Program-made: the position numbers and the translations under genes | Notes under the pieces: generated by a model | Told to the model about the DNA's origin: nothing | Seen by the model: the letters and a program-made list of their open reading frames with translations, nothing else | Database searches by the model: none | Shown: one piece after another, positions 17,292-26,944 of the stretch | Position numbering within the stretch: position 1 is the stretch's first letter | Layout of the letters: each line of letters starts with the position of its first letter | NCBI GenBank assembly: GCA_023664625.1 | Contig: JAMPFD010000006.1 | Location: 1-64,000 of the forward strand | Reading direction: 5' to 3' | Source of the DNA: Bacillota bacterium | GTDB lineage: Bacteria; Bacteroidota; Bacteroidia; Bacteroidales; Bacteroidaceae | DNA length: 64,000 nucleotides

Positions 17292-20270
17292 TCAGCATGG
17301 TCCTTTCAGTACTATACCTTTCTTTTTCATACCGTCAACTTTCGCTATTAATGGATTCGTGAGACGAATATGGCGGATATGTTTGGTTTCATTCTGTGCT
17401 TGGATGCTGTCAAGCCATTCTTTGTTGAAAAGTCCGTCCCCTTTGTATGGGTTGATTGTAAAATAGGCAACACCAAGTGATGTGAGGTTTTGAAAGAAGT
17501 GTGTGCCCTGCGACGGGTCTATGCGGTAGTCCGTCAGTCCGCACTCTACAATAACTCTGGCTCCGGATATGGCAGGCCACTTGACCGGGACGCCGAGCCA
17601 TGGGTCACTGGAACCCCATCTGCCGGGGCCTACAAGTATATACCCTCTGCCTTCAGCAAGCATCTTGTCATTGATTTTCTCCATTTCCTCTGCAATTTCA
17701 GGGTTCATAGATGCGGAATAATCATCTGTCTTCACATATATGATATCATATATGTCAGACATTATACCATGGCCTATCGCGCTTTCGGAGCGCAGTATAA
17801 GCTCTGTGTCGGCTACAGAGTCAAGGTCCTCGTCAAGCATCAGTTTGTTGTCAACCATTGGGCGTATCTGCAGGAGATAAAATTCTCCGGTCTTGTCATC
17901 GTTGACCGTGCATGCAAATTCAATTTCCACAGGGCGCATCATTTCTTTGGAACCGTATTCCAGAATCTTCTGCAGCACTTGCGCTAATGGTAATACATTG
18001 TACTGTAGTATTCCGCTGAAAGATATGACTTTACGGTTCTTTCCCTCATAATATCCGTCACGTATGATTTGATCATATGGGTCAAAGGTTGAGCAGAGCC
18101 ATTTTAGTACTCCGTCCTTGTCTGCCTGACGTACAGACAGGTTCAGAAGATTGAACCCGTCGTCAGTCTTGAAATTAAGTTTTGTCTGTGACATATCAAG
18201 TGCAAGGAACCGTGTCTGGGTTTCACGTAGTGCAATTTCCATTTCTGACAGCTGCATTATCTTTTTCGGCTGATAAGGGTCTACACGCAGATTCTCACCA
18301 CCGTCCACTATATATTTCCCGAGACCAAGAGCCATATTTACTATGCCGTCCTCGGCCTTTTGATCTTCTACAGGATAGTAATTTATGGAGCGTGCCACGC
18401 CGGATATGTGCGGGTAGAAACGCATATCGTGAGCTTGTCCCACAAGTTCTTGGATTATGACGGCCATCTTCTCTTGGTCTATGACATTTGAAGTTGCTGT
18501 CATGTATGCTTTTGAGTCTTTGTAGAAGACGGATGCGTAAACGGCCTTGATAGCGTCTGCAAGCATTTCAAGCCGCTCTTCTGTATTCACCGTCGGTGGA
18601 ATCATATATGTAGAATAGATTCCTGCAAATGGCTGGTAGTGGGCATCCTCAAGAAGAGATGAGGAACGTATGGCGAGTGGACTTTGGACGACTTCTACAA
18701 GGCATCTGAAATCTTCCTCCAGACGTTGTGGGAGGTGTGCTTTTATGAATGTACTAAGGATCTCTTCGTCTGAAGCATTGGACAATGCCATTGGATAGAG
18801 ATCGTTTTTTTCCATGAATTCGTCAAAGACATCTGTGCAGAGCACCACGGTTTTAGGTATTCTCACCGGTAACTGTTCGAAGCTGTTAAGATCTGCATGC
18901 TTTTTGATGATATGATCCAAAAAGGCAAGGCCACGTCCTTTGCCACCAAGAGAGCCGTCGCCGATACGTGCGAAATTAGAAAAATGGTCAAAGCGCTCAC
19001 GATGGAATACAGCAACAACGCCTTGGTTCTTCATCCTTCGGTATGCCACTATCGCATCATAGATGATCTGACGGTGCTTGTCAACATCTTGCAGGGATTG
19101 CCATGTGATTTTCTTTAAAAATTCCGCTATAGGGAAAAGAGCGCGTGAACCAAGCCAGCGCGAGACATTGTTTCGGCGGATATGCAGTAATAACGCTTCA
19201 CGTGGCAGGGTGAAAATGTTATCCTGTAGCTCCTTGAGATTATGTATGCGCACGAGCGGCTCAAGGGTTACGGAATTACGGAAAATAAAATCTCCAAAAC
19301 CAAATTTATGGAGAATGATTTTTCTCAAGTCGTGATCCAAGGACTTGGAGTTTTTATTGATAAATGATGCATCGCATGATATGGCTGCTTTAACATTGCT
19401 TTCTTCGGAAGAGTCCATAATGAGTGGAACAAATCTGTCAATAGCCCGGATGGCACGAAGCAACTTTACTCCAGCATCTGGTACAGGCTCTTCACCGTCA
19501 GACATGGGGAAGCGGCAGTCGGAAATAATTCCTAAAGTGTTGTCTGAATACTTCTGGTATAACTCCCATGCTTCGTGGTAGTTGTGTGTAAGTACTATTT
19601 TAGGTCTTCCACGCATGCGAAGTGTTTCTAAGGTGTTGTTCAACGCTTCAGAAGCAAAGTTCAATGATTGTTGCAGTATGAACTTATATAGCATGGGAAG
19701 AAATGAGGAATAGAAACGGACGGAGTCTTCTACAAGCAGAATCATCTGTGCGCCGGCAGACAGGTCCTTTTCGAGATTCATCTTGTCCTCTATAAGCTTA
19801 ATTATTGAGAGCAGAAGATCTGCATTGCCTAACCAACAGAAAACATATTCAAAAGCGGATAAATCCTCATTCTTCATACGTTCATTTACACCGTGCGAGA
19901 ATGGGGTGAGCACCACAATTGGAAGTTTTGGATAAGATGCCTTTATGTCACGCGCAATATCAAAGACATCATTTGATTCTGTGCTTGGCAGGCAAATAAT
20001 AAGGTCCGGCTGTTTGTCTATCCATTTTTCTACATCTTCACGTGAATAGGCACGGAAGAATCTTGGCGGATAACGTAGTCCAAGGCGTACATACTCATTA
20101 AACAGTTTCTCATCAATGCGTCCGTCATCCTCCAACATGAAGGCATCGTATGGATTGGCAACGATAAGTACATTGAATATTCGTCGTTGCATCATGGACA
20201 TGAAATCTGTATCTCTGAGCGTTAATCCCTTTTTCTTTGATGTTGTATCTGGTGATTTTTGTTCTTCCAT
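17292..20270 (-). CDS. Receiver-domain/PPDK-type ATP-binding protein
   Basis: A 992-residue cytoplasmic protein often labelled phosphoenolpyruvate synthase, but its layout differs. Residues 30-160 look like a degenerate receiver fold (LIVANPYDAFMLEDD; the acceptor Asp site reads LIICLPS). Residues 175-330 look like an intact receiver: LLVEDS, acceptor-type ISDCRFP, MDSSEE and the NKNS lysine. A PPDK/PEP-synthase N-terminal nucleotide-binding domain follows (GDGSLGGKGRGLAF, SPLAIRSSSLLEDA, and the LLQIRPMVDN end). A further C-terminal domain has YILVGPGRWGSSDPWLGVPV. I see no phosphohistidine swivelling domain or PEP-binding barrel, so ordinary PEP synthesis is unlikely. Partner and substrate are unknown. 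It lies upstream of lysS on the same strand but is separated by a promoter. Confidence 0.8.
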   Translation of the reverse strand: MEEQKSPDTTSKKKGLTLRDTDFMSMMQRRIFNVLIVANPYDAFMLEDDGRIDEKLFNEYVRLGLRYPPRFFRAYSREDVEKWIDKQPDLIICLPSTESNDVFDIARDIKASYPKLPIVVLTPFSHGVNERMKNEDLSAFEYVFCWLGNADLLLSIIKLIEDKMNLEKDLSAGAQMILLVEDSVRFYSSFLPMLYKFILQQSLNFASEALNNTLETLRMRGRPKIVLTHNYHEAWELYQKYSDNTLGIISDCRFPMSDGEEPVPDAGVKLLRAIRAIDRFVPLIMDSSEESNVKAAISCDASFINKNSKSLDHDLRKIILHKFGFGDFIFRNSVTLEPLVRIHNLKELQDNIFTLPREALLLHIRRNNVSRWLGSRALFPIAEFLKKITWQSLQDVDKHRQIIYDAIVAYRRMKNQGVVAVFHRERFDHFSNFARIGDGSLGGKGRGLAFLDHIIKKHADLNSFEQLPVRIPKTVVLCTDVFDEFMEKNDLYPMALSNASDEEILSTFIKAHLPQRLEEDFRCLVEVVQSPLAIRSSSLLEDAHYQPFAGIYSTYMIPPTVNTEERLEMLADAIKAVYASVFYKDSKAYMTATSNVIDQEKMAVIIQELVGQAHDMRFYPHISGVARSINYYPVEDQKAEDGIVNMALGLGKYIVDGGENLRVDPYQPKKIMQLSEMEIALRETQTRFLALDMSQTKLNFKTDDGFNLLNLSVRQADKDGVLKWLCSTFDPYDQIIRDGYYEGKNRKVISFSGILQYNVLPLAQVLQKILEYGSKEMMRPVEIEFACTVNDDKTGEFYLLQIRPMVDNKLMLDEDLDSVADTELILRSESAIGHGIMSDIYDIIYVKTDDYSASMNPEIAEEMEKINDKMLAEGRGYILVGPGRWGSSDPWLGVPVKWPAISGARVIVECGLTDYRIDPSQGTHFFQNLTSLGVAYFTINPYKGDGLFNKEWLDSIQAQNETKHIRHIRLTNPLIAKVDGMKKKGIVLKGPC

Positions 20271-20621
20271 CTGTAGTTCTTGTTTCCGTTATTCGACAAA
20301 GTTACTTAATAAAGTTCAAAGGTTCTTGAGGCTTGACAGAAAAATTATGATTTATTTGCTGAGTGAGTTACAAGCAGTGTTATGAGGCTTTTCTCAATGT
20401 TCAGATAATTTATCTTGTAAGCAATGACATGATCTCAAATGAAATTGACAGTGCAGTGCTTTGTAAGATGAACGTGTCATAATCTTTGGCAATGTAAAAA
20501 TAGATTTTTTCACATGCAACTACATATTTTCTTATTTGTTGAAGAAAATACATGGCAATGTTTTTCCTTATCTATAGAAATCCTGCTGCCTTATATCATT
20601 TTAAGTCACATGAAGATAATA
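20271..20621. other. Intergenic stretch upstream of the PPDK-like gene
   Basis: About 350 bases with no gene. On the minus strand TAACTTTG (rc of 20297-20304) sits 27 bases before the PPDK-like start and is a plausible -7 element, but no good -33 element is found at the right spacing. No terminator hairpin is seen for the HD gene that ends at 20622. Confidence 0.55.
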
Positions 20622-21245
20622 TTATTCAGAGATGATCTGTTCATAAATTCTGTCAAATTGTCTTCTGAGGAGAGCTGGTGAAGTGATAATGGTACGTATA
20701 TCTTTTAGATGTTGCTCATTATCTGATCCTGCAATCCAAAGGTGAATATATCCATGTGTGGAGTATTTCTCGTCAAGATGTTTACGGAAGCGAGAGAAAT
20801 GCTCCTCCTTTGTTTTTTCAGGATAATGGTCAAGACCATATTCTATTGTACGTCGCATAATAGTATCAGGTTCTAATTCGCGGTCAGCTTCGGCAACAAT
20901 TTTACCATATATACTTCGTGGTGCCTTTGAAGCAGAAGCACGGTGGTCTTCCACGGCTTCTTTCATTATTTTTATTTGTTCAGGTGAAAACCAACGTTTC
21001 AGCCTTGCATCAGCAATAAGGATCTTTCCTGACGTAATGTGGTGTATTGCACGAGGACCTTCAAGTCCAAGGTCATGATATGCAGCTATGACATAAGCCA
21101 TATCTTCGTCTGCTCCAATCTTACGCGCCAGTTTCAATGAATTATTTATCACGTTATTTGCATGGCGCATAGAATGGGCGCGGTCAAAATCGTTGTATCG
21201 AGGGAGTATCTCCGTCTCGATGAAATGCATTATTTCAAGATTCAT
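20622..21245 (-). CDS. HD-domain phosphohydrolase
   Basis: A 207-residue protein with an HD metal-dependent phosphohydrolase core. The pattern is HSMRHANNV (H near 25), AAYHDLGL (the HD doublet near 57) and a later EDHRAS and EADRELEPD. Such proteins hydrolyse nucleotides or related phosphoesters; the substrate is not predictable. Its start codon overlaps the stop of the upstream porin gene by one base (TAATG), which implies translational coupling. It is the last gene of the long thrA-led cluster. Confidence 0.87.
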   Translation of the reverse strand: MNLEIMHFIETEILPRYNDFDRAHSMRHANNVINNSLKLARKIGADEDMAYVIAAYHDLGLEGPRAIHHITSGKILIADARLKRWFSPEQIKIMKEAVEDHRASASKAPRSIYGKIVAEADRELEPDTIMRRTIEYGLDHYPEKTKEEHFSRFRKHLDEKYSTHGYIHLWIAGSDNEQHLKDIRTIITSPALLRRQFDRIYEQIISE

Positions 21246-23398
21246 TAGTTGTTAAATGTCCAATTTAATCCAAAACGGAACACTCGGCCGTTTAGAGGAT
21301 TGTGAGGTGTAAGGAAATAATTGCCTTTTCCAGAACAATTGACATGGCTCATCATTACAAAGAATCTGCATTGTTTCAACTGAAAATTTGCATAGACATT
21401 GCATATCGGATAGTTGCCAACCTCTGTACGTATATCTGTATTTTCCTGTATGGCAAAAGATTGCAGTTGTGGAACATATTCAGGAGCATAGTACTTTGTG
21501 AAATATCGCATGTCAACACCGAAATCTGTAGCCAGAACTTTGGCTATCTTAAAACGAAGATACAACGTTGAATAAACATTGAACTTCGGTAATGGCAGTA
21601 CCATGTCATCAGAACTTTTCTGGAATGTGAGAACATTATCAAAATGCAGTATGCCTACATTCAGGTTTTGACATAATTGAGCTGTAATAACTTGTACGCT
21701 TTCTGCTTGATGTGGAGTGACGGATGTTGCAATGTGAGAGTTATTGTCCCCAAGTGTATATGATGTTCCCAAATATGTATAGTTTGTAATATTGTCAACG
21801 GCAAATCGGAAACGTGTCTGAGTACGCTGGAGAGAGAAATTCCCCTCTATATGTGTACGTGTTTCATTATCAAAAGACTCATTCCATTGAAAATGACGCG
21901 ATGCAAATTTCTCAAGATAAGTGTTTGCACTATTGAACGCGAATGAACCTTTCGCGTCAAGCTGTATGGTATCGCCAAATAATGGGAAATTTACATCAGC
22001 CTCTGCATCTATATGGAATTGCCCCGCGTCATTACCTGCAATGCACACCTCACCCATGACATCAAAATGAAGAGTCTTGCCTTGATGTTTTGAGAGTTGT
22101 CCTCCGATAATAAAGTTATGCTCATTCCAACTATAGGATTCATACTGTGATATTGGATTGGAATAATGCTTCAATTCACTTATAGCGAATACTTTCAGAC
22201 CAGCCTTTGCGTATTTGTTAAAACCTTCAAGAAGAGATATGCCAAAGGTGTTCCGAAGGTGCGAATATTTATATCTGTCATTAATCGAATCCGTTGTCAA
22301 ATTATAGAAATCATCCTTGTAATAGCCTTCAGGAGAATCATATGCAAGATATGTTCTACGGTAATTGTCAAACTGTGCAGTATGGAAGAAACTGGTTACA
22401 GGTACATACTCTTCTTTTGTGAAATCTTCTTCCTCTTGTGGCTTTTCCTCCATAATCTCACTGGCTCCAGCATCTTCTTTAGCCTTGAGTTCATTAATTT
22501 CCTTCTCCTTGGCAGCTGCAATAGCAAACTTCCTGGCTTCTATTTCCTGTTCTGTCATCGGAACACGATGTCTGAAACCAAGACTGTAACGGTGTGTGAA
22601 AAATATATGTTGATTATCGTGCCTATTCCAGTTATTACTAAGTATTGTGGGAATCTCATTCTCGCTAAGACTCTCTGTGAACATTTCTGGATGTTTAATA
22701 TAATTATCATCTTGAATGCCACCATTTTCAGCCTGTTTATGGTGGTTAGTAGACATCAGCAGGTGTGCCTGATATCTATCGTCATGATAGCTTCCCCACA
22801 TGGTATAGTCAAAATGGGATGTGCTTTGGTTCTGATAATAGCCTCTGGCATAGAGATAGTCAAACTTGAATCCTAATCCTAACTTCTTGCCGGCATTTAC
22901 GGCAAAAAGAGATTTCAGATGATCTTCTCCATTTGTCTTGTTACCGCACTGGTTATACTCAAAATTTGTGATAGGAGAGAGTGTGTTGGTGAAATGGAAA
23001 TCTTGTGGCTGTACTATGACTTGCGACCATCCGTGTGTAAATAAGAATTCCTCATCCTCATTCCTGTCAATAAAAATTCTGCTGATACGTGGAGAACCAT
23101 TGTTGCCAAGTGTCTGATATTCACCATGAATGCCTGATGCGAACACATGGTTCATACGTAAATATGAAGTCGTGTCTGGATGTGCATGGTATATGTCGCC
23201 AGATACATTATCTACAGTCCAGACATACAATCCCTTAGGGATTTTCTTATGTTGGTTAGTTGAATCACGACGGCCGCTAAGTATCGTGCCGTCAGGATCT
23301 ACTATAGTTCCATCATCAGAAAGTATTGTGTCATCAAATTGAGCACGAGCCGTGGCAACACAAAATAATAAGAATACCGTAATGAAAATTTTCCCCAT
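21245..23398 (-). CDS. Putative outer-membrane porin
   Basis: A 717-residue outer-membrane protein of the Bacteroidota putative porin family. It starts with a signal peptide (MGKIFITVFLLFCVATARA, cleaved before Q). Alternating hydrophobic and polar strands follow, rich in Tyr, Phe and Asn. A charged Lys/Glu-rich insertion lies around residues 290-345 (EKEINELKAKEDAG region), probably a surface or periplasmic loop. It ends in aromatic FGLNWTFNN, consistent with a final barrel strand. The open frame begins 20 codons earlier, but the signal peptide fixes the start. It overlaps the HD gene by one base. The substrate is unknown. Confidence 0.85.
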   Translation of the reverse strand: MGKIFITVFLLFCVATARAQFDDTILSDDGTIVDPDGTILSGRRDSTNQHKKIPKGLYVWTVDNVSGDIYHAHPDTTSYLRMNHVFASGIHGEYQTLGNNGSPRISRIFIDRNEDEEFLFTHGWSQVIVQPQDFHFTNTLSPITNFEYNQCGNKTNGEDHLKSLFAVNAGKKLGLGFKFDYLYARGYYQNQSTSHFDYTMWGSYHDDRYQAHLLMSTNHHKQAENGGIQDDNYIKHPEMFTESLSENEIPTILSNNWNRHDNQHIFFTHRYSLGFRHRVPMTEQEIEARKFAIAAAKEKEINELKAKEDAGASEIMEEKPQEEEDFTKEEYVPVTSFFHTAQFDNYRRTYLAYDSPEGYYKDDFYNLTTDSINDRYKYSHLRNTFGISLLEGFNKYAKAGLKVFAISELKHYSNPISQYESYSWNEHNFIIGGQLSKHQGKTLHFDVMGEVCIAGNDAGQFHIDAEADVNFPLFGDTIQLDAKGSFAFNSANTYLEKFASRHFQWNESFDNETRTHIEGNFSLQRTQTRFRFAVDNITNYTYLGTSYTLGDNNSHIATSVTPHQAESVQVITAQLCQNLNVGILHFDNVLTFQKSSDDMVLPLPKFNVYSTLYLRFKIAKVLATDFGVDMRYFTKYYAPEYVPQLQSFAIQENTDIRTEVGNYPICNVYANFQLKQCRFFVMMSHVNCSGKGNYFLTPHNPLNGRVFRFGLNWTFNN

Positions 23399-23433
23399 TA
23401 TACCGTTATAGATAATCTTGCCCTTCCGAAATC

Positions 23434-23655
23434 TTATTTTCTGAATCGCAACACACATTCTGCCATCTTAAAGAACATAGATGTCATAATAACAAGGATG
23501 CCCAATGTCGGTTCTGGCTGAAACCAATATAGCAGACCACCGACAATCGCTCCAACCATAAAAATGACATTCAGAATCTGCCGTATGAGAAAAACCTTAT
23601 TATTCGGCACTTTTTCCTCATTCTCAATACCTCTTTTGTGTGTTTCCATAATCAT
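23434..23655 (-). CDS. Small two-helix membrane protein
   Basis: A 73-residue protein with a charged N-terminus (about 20 residues) and two hydrophobic segments, roughly 23-43 and 48-65, ending in basic RFRK. No known domain is visible. It starts two bases after the DUF4468 gene and ends 35 bases before the porin start, so it is an integral part of this cluster. A second Met at codon 3 could also be the start. The function is unknown. Confidence 0.7.
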   Translation of the reverse strand: MIMETHKRGIENEEKVPNNKVFLIRQILNVIFMVGAIVGGLLYWFQPEPTLGILVIMTSMFFKMAECVLRFRK

Positions 23656-23657
23656 TA

Positions 23658-24326
23658 TTATTGTTTGATTTTTGAAATGTACTTAAATATGTCTTCAACG
23701 CGGTCTATTGTCTTTTTACGGAACTTCCCGCTTAAAGGATACAGTTTAGAACCTTTTTTATTTATAGCATTGCTGTCTGTTATCCAATCTTCGGCTGTAT
23801 ATATTTCTGTCTTATTTGTCCTGTATTCATAAGAAATACGACAAAGTTTAAGGTTGACACAACCATCATAGCAATTGGCAATAAGTGTATATCGGAACTG
23901 TGTGTAGTCTTTTGAAATGAAAGATGCAGAAAATACCATTTCCTCATCAAATCTTGCAGCAATGATATGCTCACGTTTATTGACAGCCGCAATACGGCTG
24001 TTTACAGATTGTACTGAATCAGTTGCCAATGCTTTTATTGTTTTCAATGTGCGGTCATATAATTCGTCTGCAGAAATACCAGGAACAATTATTGTCGTAT
24101 CCCATTGAACTTTTCCATTAACTTCAGGTACAGCGCCTGCTGCATATCTTGGGTCAATCTTTTTGATCTCATTTTTTTTACTTTTATTTACAGTGGCAGC
24201 AGTCTTCTGCTTTTTCTGTTTTTCTTTTTGAGTCTCTGTTGTTGGATTTTCTGGCAATTCCCATTCTGACTGTGCCATAGTCCCCAAGGGCATTATGGCA
24301 AGAGCTACTATAAGTAATTTCTTCAT
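23658..24326 (-). CDS. DUF4468-containing secreted protein
   Basis: A 222-residue protein with a signal peptide (MKKLLIVALAIMPLGTMA). A Lys/Gln/Thr-rich linker follows to about residue 60, then a DUF4468 domain with a TBP-like fold (VQWDTTIIVPGISADELYDRTLKTI...). The family is common in Bacteroidota and its function is not known. It begins only 7 bases after thrC on the same strand, so it appears to be co-transcribed with the threonine genes, although it acts outside the cytoplasm. Confidence 0.82.
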   Translation of the reverse strand: MKKLLIVALAIMPLGTMAQSEWELPENPTTETQKEKQKKQKTAATVNKSKKNEIKKIDPRYAAGAVPEVNGKVQWDTTIIVPGISADELYDRTLKTIKALATDSVQSVNSRIAAVNKREHIIAARFDEEMVFSASFISKDYTQFRYTLIANCYDGCVNLKLCRISYEYRTNKTEIYTAEDWITDSNAINKKGSKLYPLSGKFRKKTIDRVEDIFKYISKIKQ

Positions 24327-24333
24327 ATCGTGG

Positions 24334-25647
24334 TTATTTTTTTAGAAGTAATTGTTTGAAGTCCGTAAAGTGTCTGCTCATTGGCATAACCTGTTTCTTT
24401 CCGCCCATAAATATTTGTAAACGTTCCGGAATTGTAATATCTGTTGCCAATATGGCATCAACAGTCTCTTTGAATTTTGCAGGATGTGCTGTCTCACAAA
24501 AGACTCCTGTTTCTCCTTTCTGCAAAGATTCTTCAAGAGCTCTGAAACCGCATGCGCCATGGGGATCAAGGATGTATCCGGTATTTGCATAGCATAATCT
24601 CATGGTTTCACGAATCATCTCGTCACAATAAGCGGCACCAGAGATATCGGCACAAATATCTGCATAATTACCATCGTAAAGGTCATAGATACGAGAAAAG
24701 TTTGATGGTGCTCCAACGTCCATCGCATTTGCGATTGTATGTACTGATGCCTTTGGCTCATATACACCTGTCTGCAGATACGTGTAGAAAATGTCATTTG
24801 CATTGTTTGCAGCCACAAATCGTTTTATGGGAAGTCCCATTCGCTTAGCAAAGAGCGCAGAGCAAATATTTCCGAAATTACCAGAAGGAACACATATAAC
24901 TAACTGATCTGCAAGATTATTTTCTTTCATGCGTGCATAGGCATTGAAATAGTAAAATGCCTGTGGAAGGAAGCGTGCCACATTAATAGAATTTGCAGAT
25001 GTCAATTTCATACAACTATTAAGTTCTTTGTCCATAAAGGCTGCTTTCACCAAAGCTTGACAATCATCAAAGACTCCATCCACTTCTATGGCCGTAATAT
25101 TCTTCCCCAGTGTAGTAAATTGGCATTCCTGAATAGGGCTGACCTTTCCTTTCGGGTAAAGTACATATACATTGATACCGTCAACATCCAAGAAACCGTT
25201 TGCAACAGCAGATCCTGTATCTCCTGATGTTGCAACAAGGACATTGACCTGATGCTTTTTGTCAATTTTTCCTTCTTTCTTCAAGAAATACTGCAATATG
25301 CGAGCCATAAAACGCGCACCGACATCCTTAAAGGCGAGTGTCGGTCCATGAAAGAGCTCAAGGGCATATATCGTCTCTGTGAGTTTTTGCACGGGACAGT
25401 CAAACTGCAGCGTATCATAAACAATATTCTTTAGGGATTCAGCATCAATGTCCTCTCCGAAGAACGCATCTGCAACTTGATAAGCAATCTCTTGAAAAGA
25501 AAGTTTATCAATATTGTCATAAAACTCCTTTGGAAGCTGCTTAATATGTTCCGGCATATATAATCCCTTATCCTCGGCGAGACCTTTTACAACAACTTTT
25601 TCCAATGTTGCCATTGGAGCATTCTTGTTTGTAGAATAATATAGCAT
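24334..25647 (-). CDS. thrC: Threonine synthase
   Basis: A PLP enzyme that converts O-phospho-L-homoserine to threonine, the last step of the pathway. The 437-residue protein starts MLYYSTNKNAPMATLEKVVVKGLAEDKGLY. It has the PLP lysine in HGPTLAFKDVGARFMARIL (around residue 110), then ATSGDTGSAVANGF and the phosphate-binding PSGNFGNICSALFAKRMG. This is the longer class of threonine synthase, as in E. coli. It follows the PGAM-like gene by 31 bases in the order thrA, PGAM-like, thrC. Confidence 0.97.
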   Translation of the reverse strand: MLYYSTNKNAPMATLEKVVVKGLAEDKGLYMPEHIKQLPKEFYDNIDKLSFQEIAYQVADAFFGEDIDAESLKNIVYDTLQFDCPVQKLTETIYALELFHGPTLAFKDVGARFMARILQYFLKKEGKIDKKHQVNVLVATSGDTGSAVANGFLDVDGINVYVLYPKGKVSPIQECQFTTLGKNITAIEVDGVFDDCQALVKAAFMDKELNSCMKLTSANSINVARFLPQAFYYFNAYARMKENNLADQLVICVPSGNFGNICSALFAKRMGLPIKRFVAANNANDIFYTYLQTGVYEPKASVHTIANAMDVGAPSNFSRIYDLYDGNYADICADISGAAYCDEMIRETMRLCYANTGYILDPHGACGFRALEESLQKGETGVFCETAHPAKFKETVDAILATDITIPERLQIFMGGKKQVMPMSRHFTDFKQLLLKK

Positions 25648-25678
25648 AAAATAATCTTTTTTACTGTGATTGAAAGTT

Positions 25679-26917
25679 TTAGATGTCCATCAGTGCTTTC
25701 ATAAAGCCATCTTTTTCAAGTTGGCCATAGTGACCATCTTTGCAGGAATCTTCGTCATAATGCCGAACAGTGTCCGGTTTCATTCCCGCCATATAGATAA
25801 GAAATGGCACTGGTTCCGAAGTATGTGTGCGGTGGTGAACTGGAGTAGGGTGGTCAGGTAATACCGCTATAGCTATATCTTCATCTTTCAATGCTTCATA
25901 AACAGGGCCAATAATGCGTGAATCCAATGCTTCGATTGTCTGTAATTTAAGTTTCATATTTCCTTCATGCCCCGCTTCATCACTTGCCTCTATGTGCAGA
26001 TAGACGAAGTCATACCCGTCTTTTAATGCTTTTATTGCGGCTTTAGCTTTTCCTTCATAGTTAGTATCATATAGTCCTGTGGCACCTTCCACATCAATAC
26101 ATTCCAGACCGGCAAGAGTTCCTATGCCACGAACGAGGTCTACAGCTGTAATAACAGCACCTCGTGTTATTTGTGGAAACAGCTCGGAAAGTGGTTTCAT
26201 CTGTGGTCTATAACCACCAGCCCACACCCATATACTGTTGGCTGGATCTTTTCCTTGTGCTATGCGCTCTTTGTTCAACTTATGTTTGGAGAGAAGTTCC
26301 TGTGACCTGACTGTCAAATCATTAAGAATGTCAGCTGTCTGCTGAGCTGTCAATTCTGTATCAACATCATTTCTGCCAATGTTGCAAGATGCCTTGACAA
26401 GTAACGGATGCCAGGCCTGCCCTGGTACATCATGAGGAGGAGTACAATGTACATGCTTATTTCCACCTTTAATGACAAGAAGATGACGATATTGTATGCC
26501 GGGATAAAAATGTATCCTGTCTGTGCCAAGATTATCTTGCAAATACTCTATCAGAATTTTGGCATCTTCAGTTTCAAGATGGCCGCATGAATGATTCTTT
26601 ATCTTTTCATTTTCTATGCAGACAAGGTTGCAGCGTATCGCCATATCGTCAGGTGCAAGATTTACACCTATCGCTGCTGCTTCAAGTGGTCCGCGTCCTT
26701 CATACACTTCATTCTGATCATATCCAAGGATGGTAGAGTTTGCTACCTCTGACCCTGGGTGGAAGCCTTCCGGCACTGTCTGTAGCAATCCTGTCCGCCC
26801 TTTTCTTGCAAGCATGTCCATGTAAGGAGTCCTTGCGGCCTGCAATAATGTCTTTCCGCCAAGTTCCTCATTATGCCAATCAGCCATGCCGTCCCCTATA
26901 ATAATAATGTGTTTCAT
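25679..26917 (-). CDS. ApgM-type phosphoglycerate mutase-like protein, probable homoserine kinase
   Basis: A 412-residue member of the alkaline phosphatase superfamily, close to archaeal-type 2,3-bisphosphoglycerate-independent phosphoglycerate mutase. Metal-site motifs are seen: IIIGDGMADW at the N-terminus, PGSEVANSTILGYD (the serine nucleophile region), HIEASDEAGHEGN and DHPTPVHHRTHTSEPVP. It sits between thrA and thrC, exactly where homoserine kinase is needed, and no thrB is present in the window. Some annotation schemes call this lineage a functional analogue of homoserine kinase. That role is inferred here from position; a glycolytic mutase remains the alternative. Confidence 0.85.
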   Translation of the reverse strand: MKHIIIIGDGMADWHNEELGGKTLLQAARTPYMDMLARKGRTGLLQTVPEGFHPGSEVANSTILGYDQNEVYEGRGPLEAAAIGVNLAPDDMAIRCNLVCIENEKIKNHSCGHLETEDAKILIEYLQDNLGTDRIHFYPGIQYRHLLVIKGGNKHVHCTPPHDVPGQAWHPLLVKASCNIGRNDVDTELTAQQTADILNDLTVRSQELLSKHKLNKERIAQGKDPANSIWVWAGGYRPQMKPLSELFPQITRGAVITAVDLVRGIGTLAGLECIDVEGATGLYDTNYEGKAKAAIKALKDGYDFVYLHIEASDEAGHEGNMKLKLQTIEALDSRIIGPVYEALKDEDIAIAVLPDHPTPVHHRTHTSEPVPFLIYMAGMKPDTVRHYDEDSCKDGHYGQLEKDGFMKALMDI

Positions 26918-26944
26918 GATGTCATATTTAACTATTCATATTAA

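Noticed and set aside
17292..20270. Annotation as phosphoenolpyruvate synthase
   Set aside because: Only the N-terminal nucleotide-binding part is present; the phosphohistidine and PEP-binding domains are missing.
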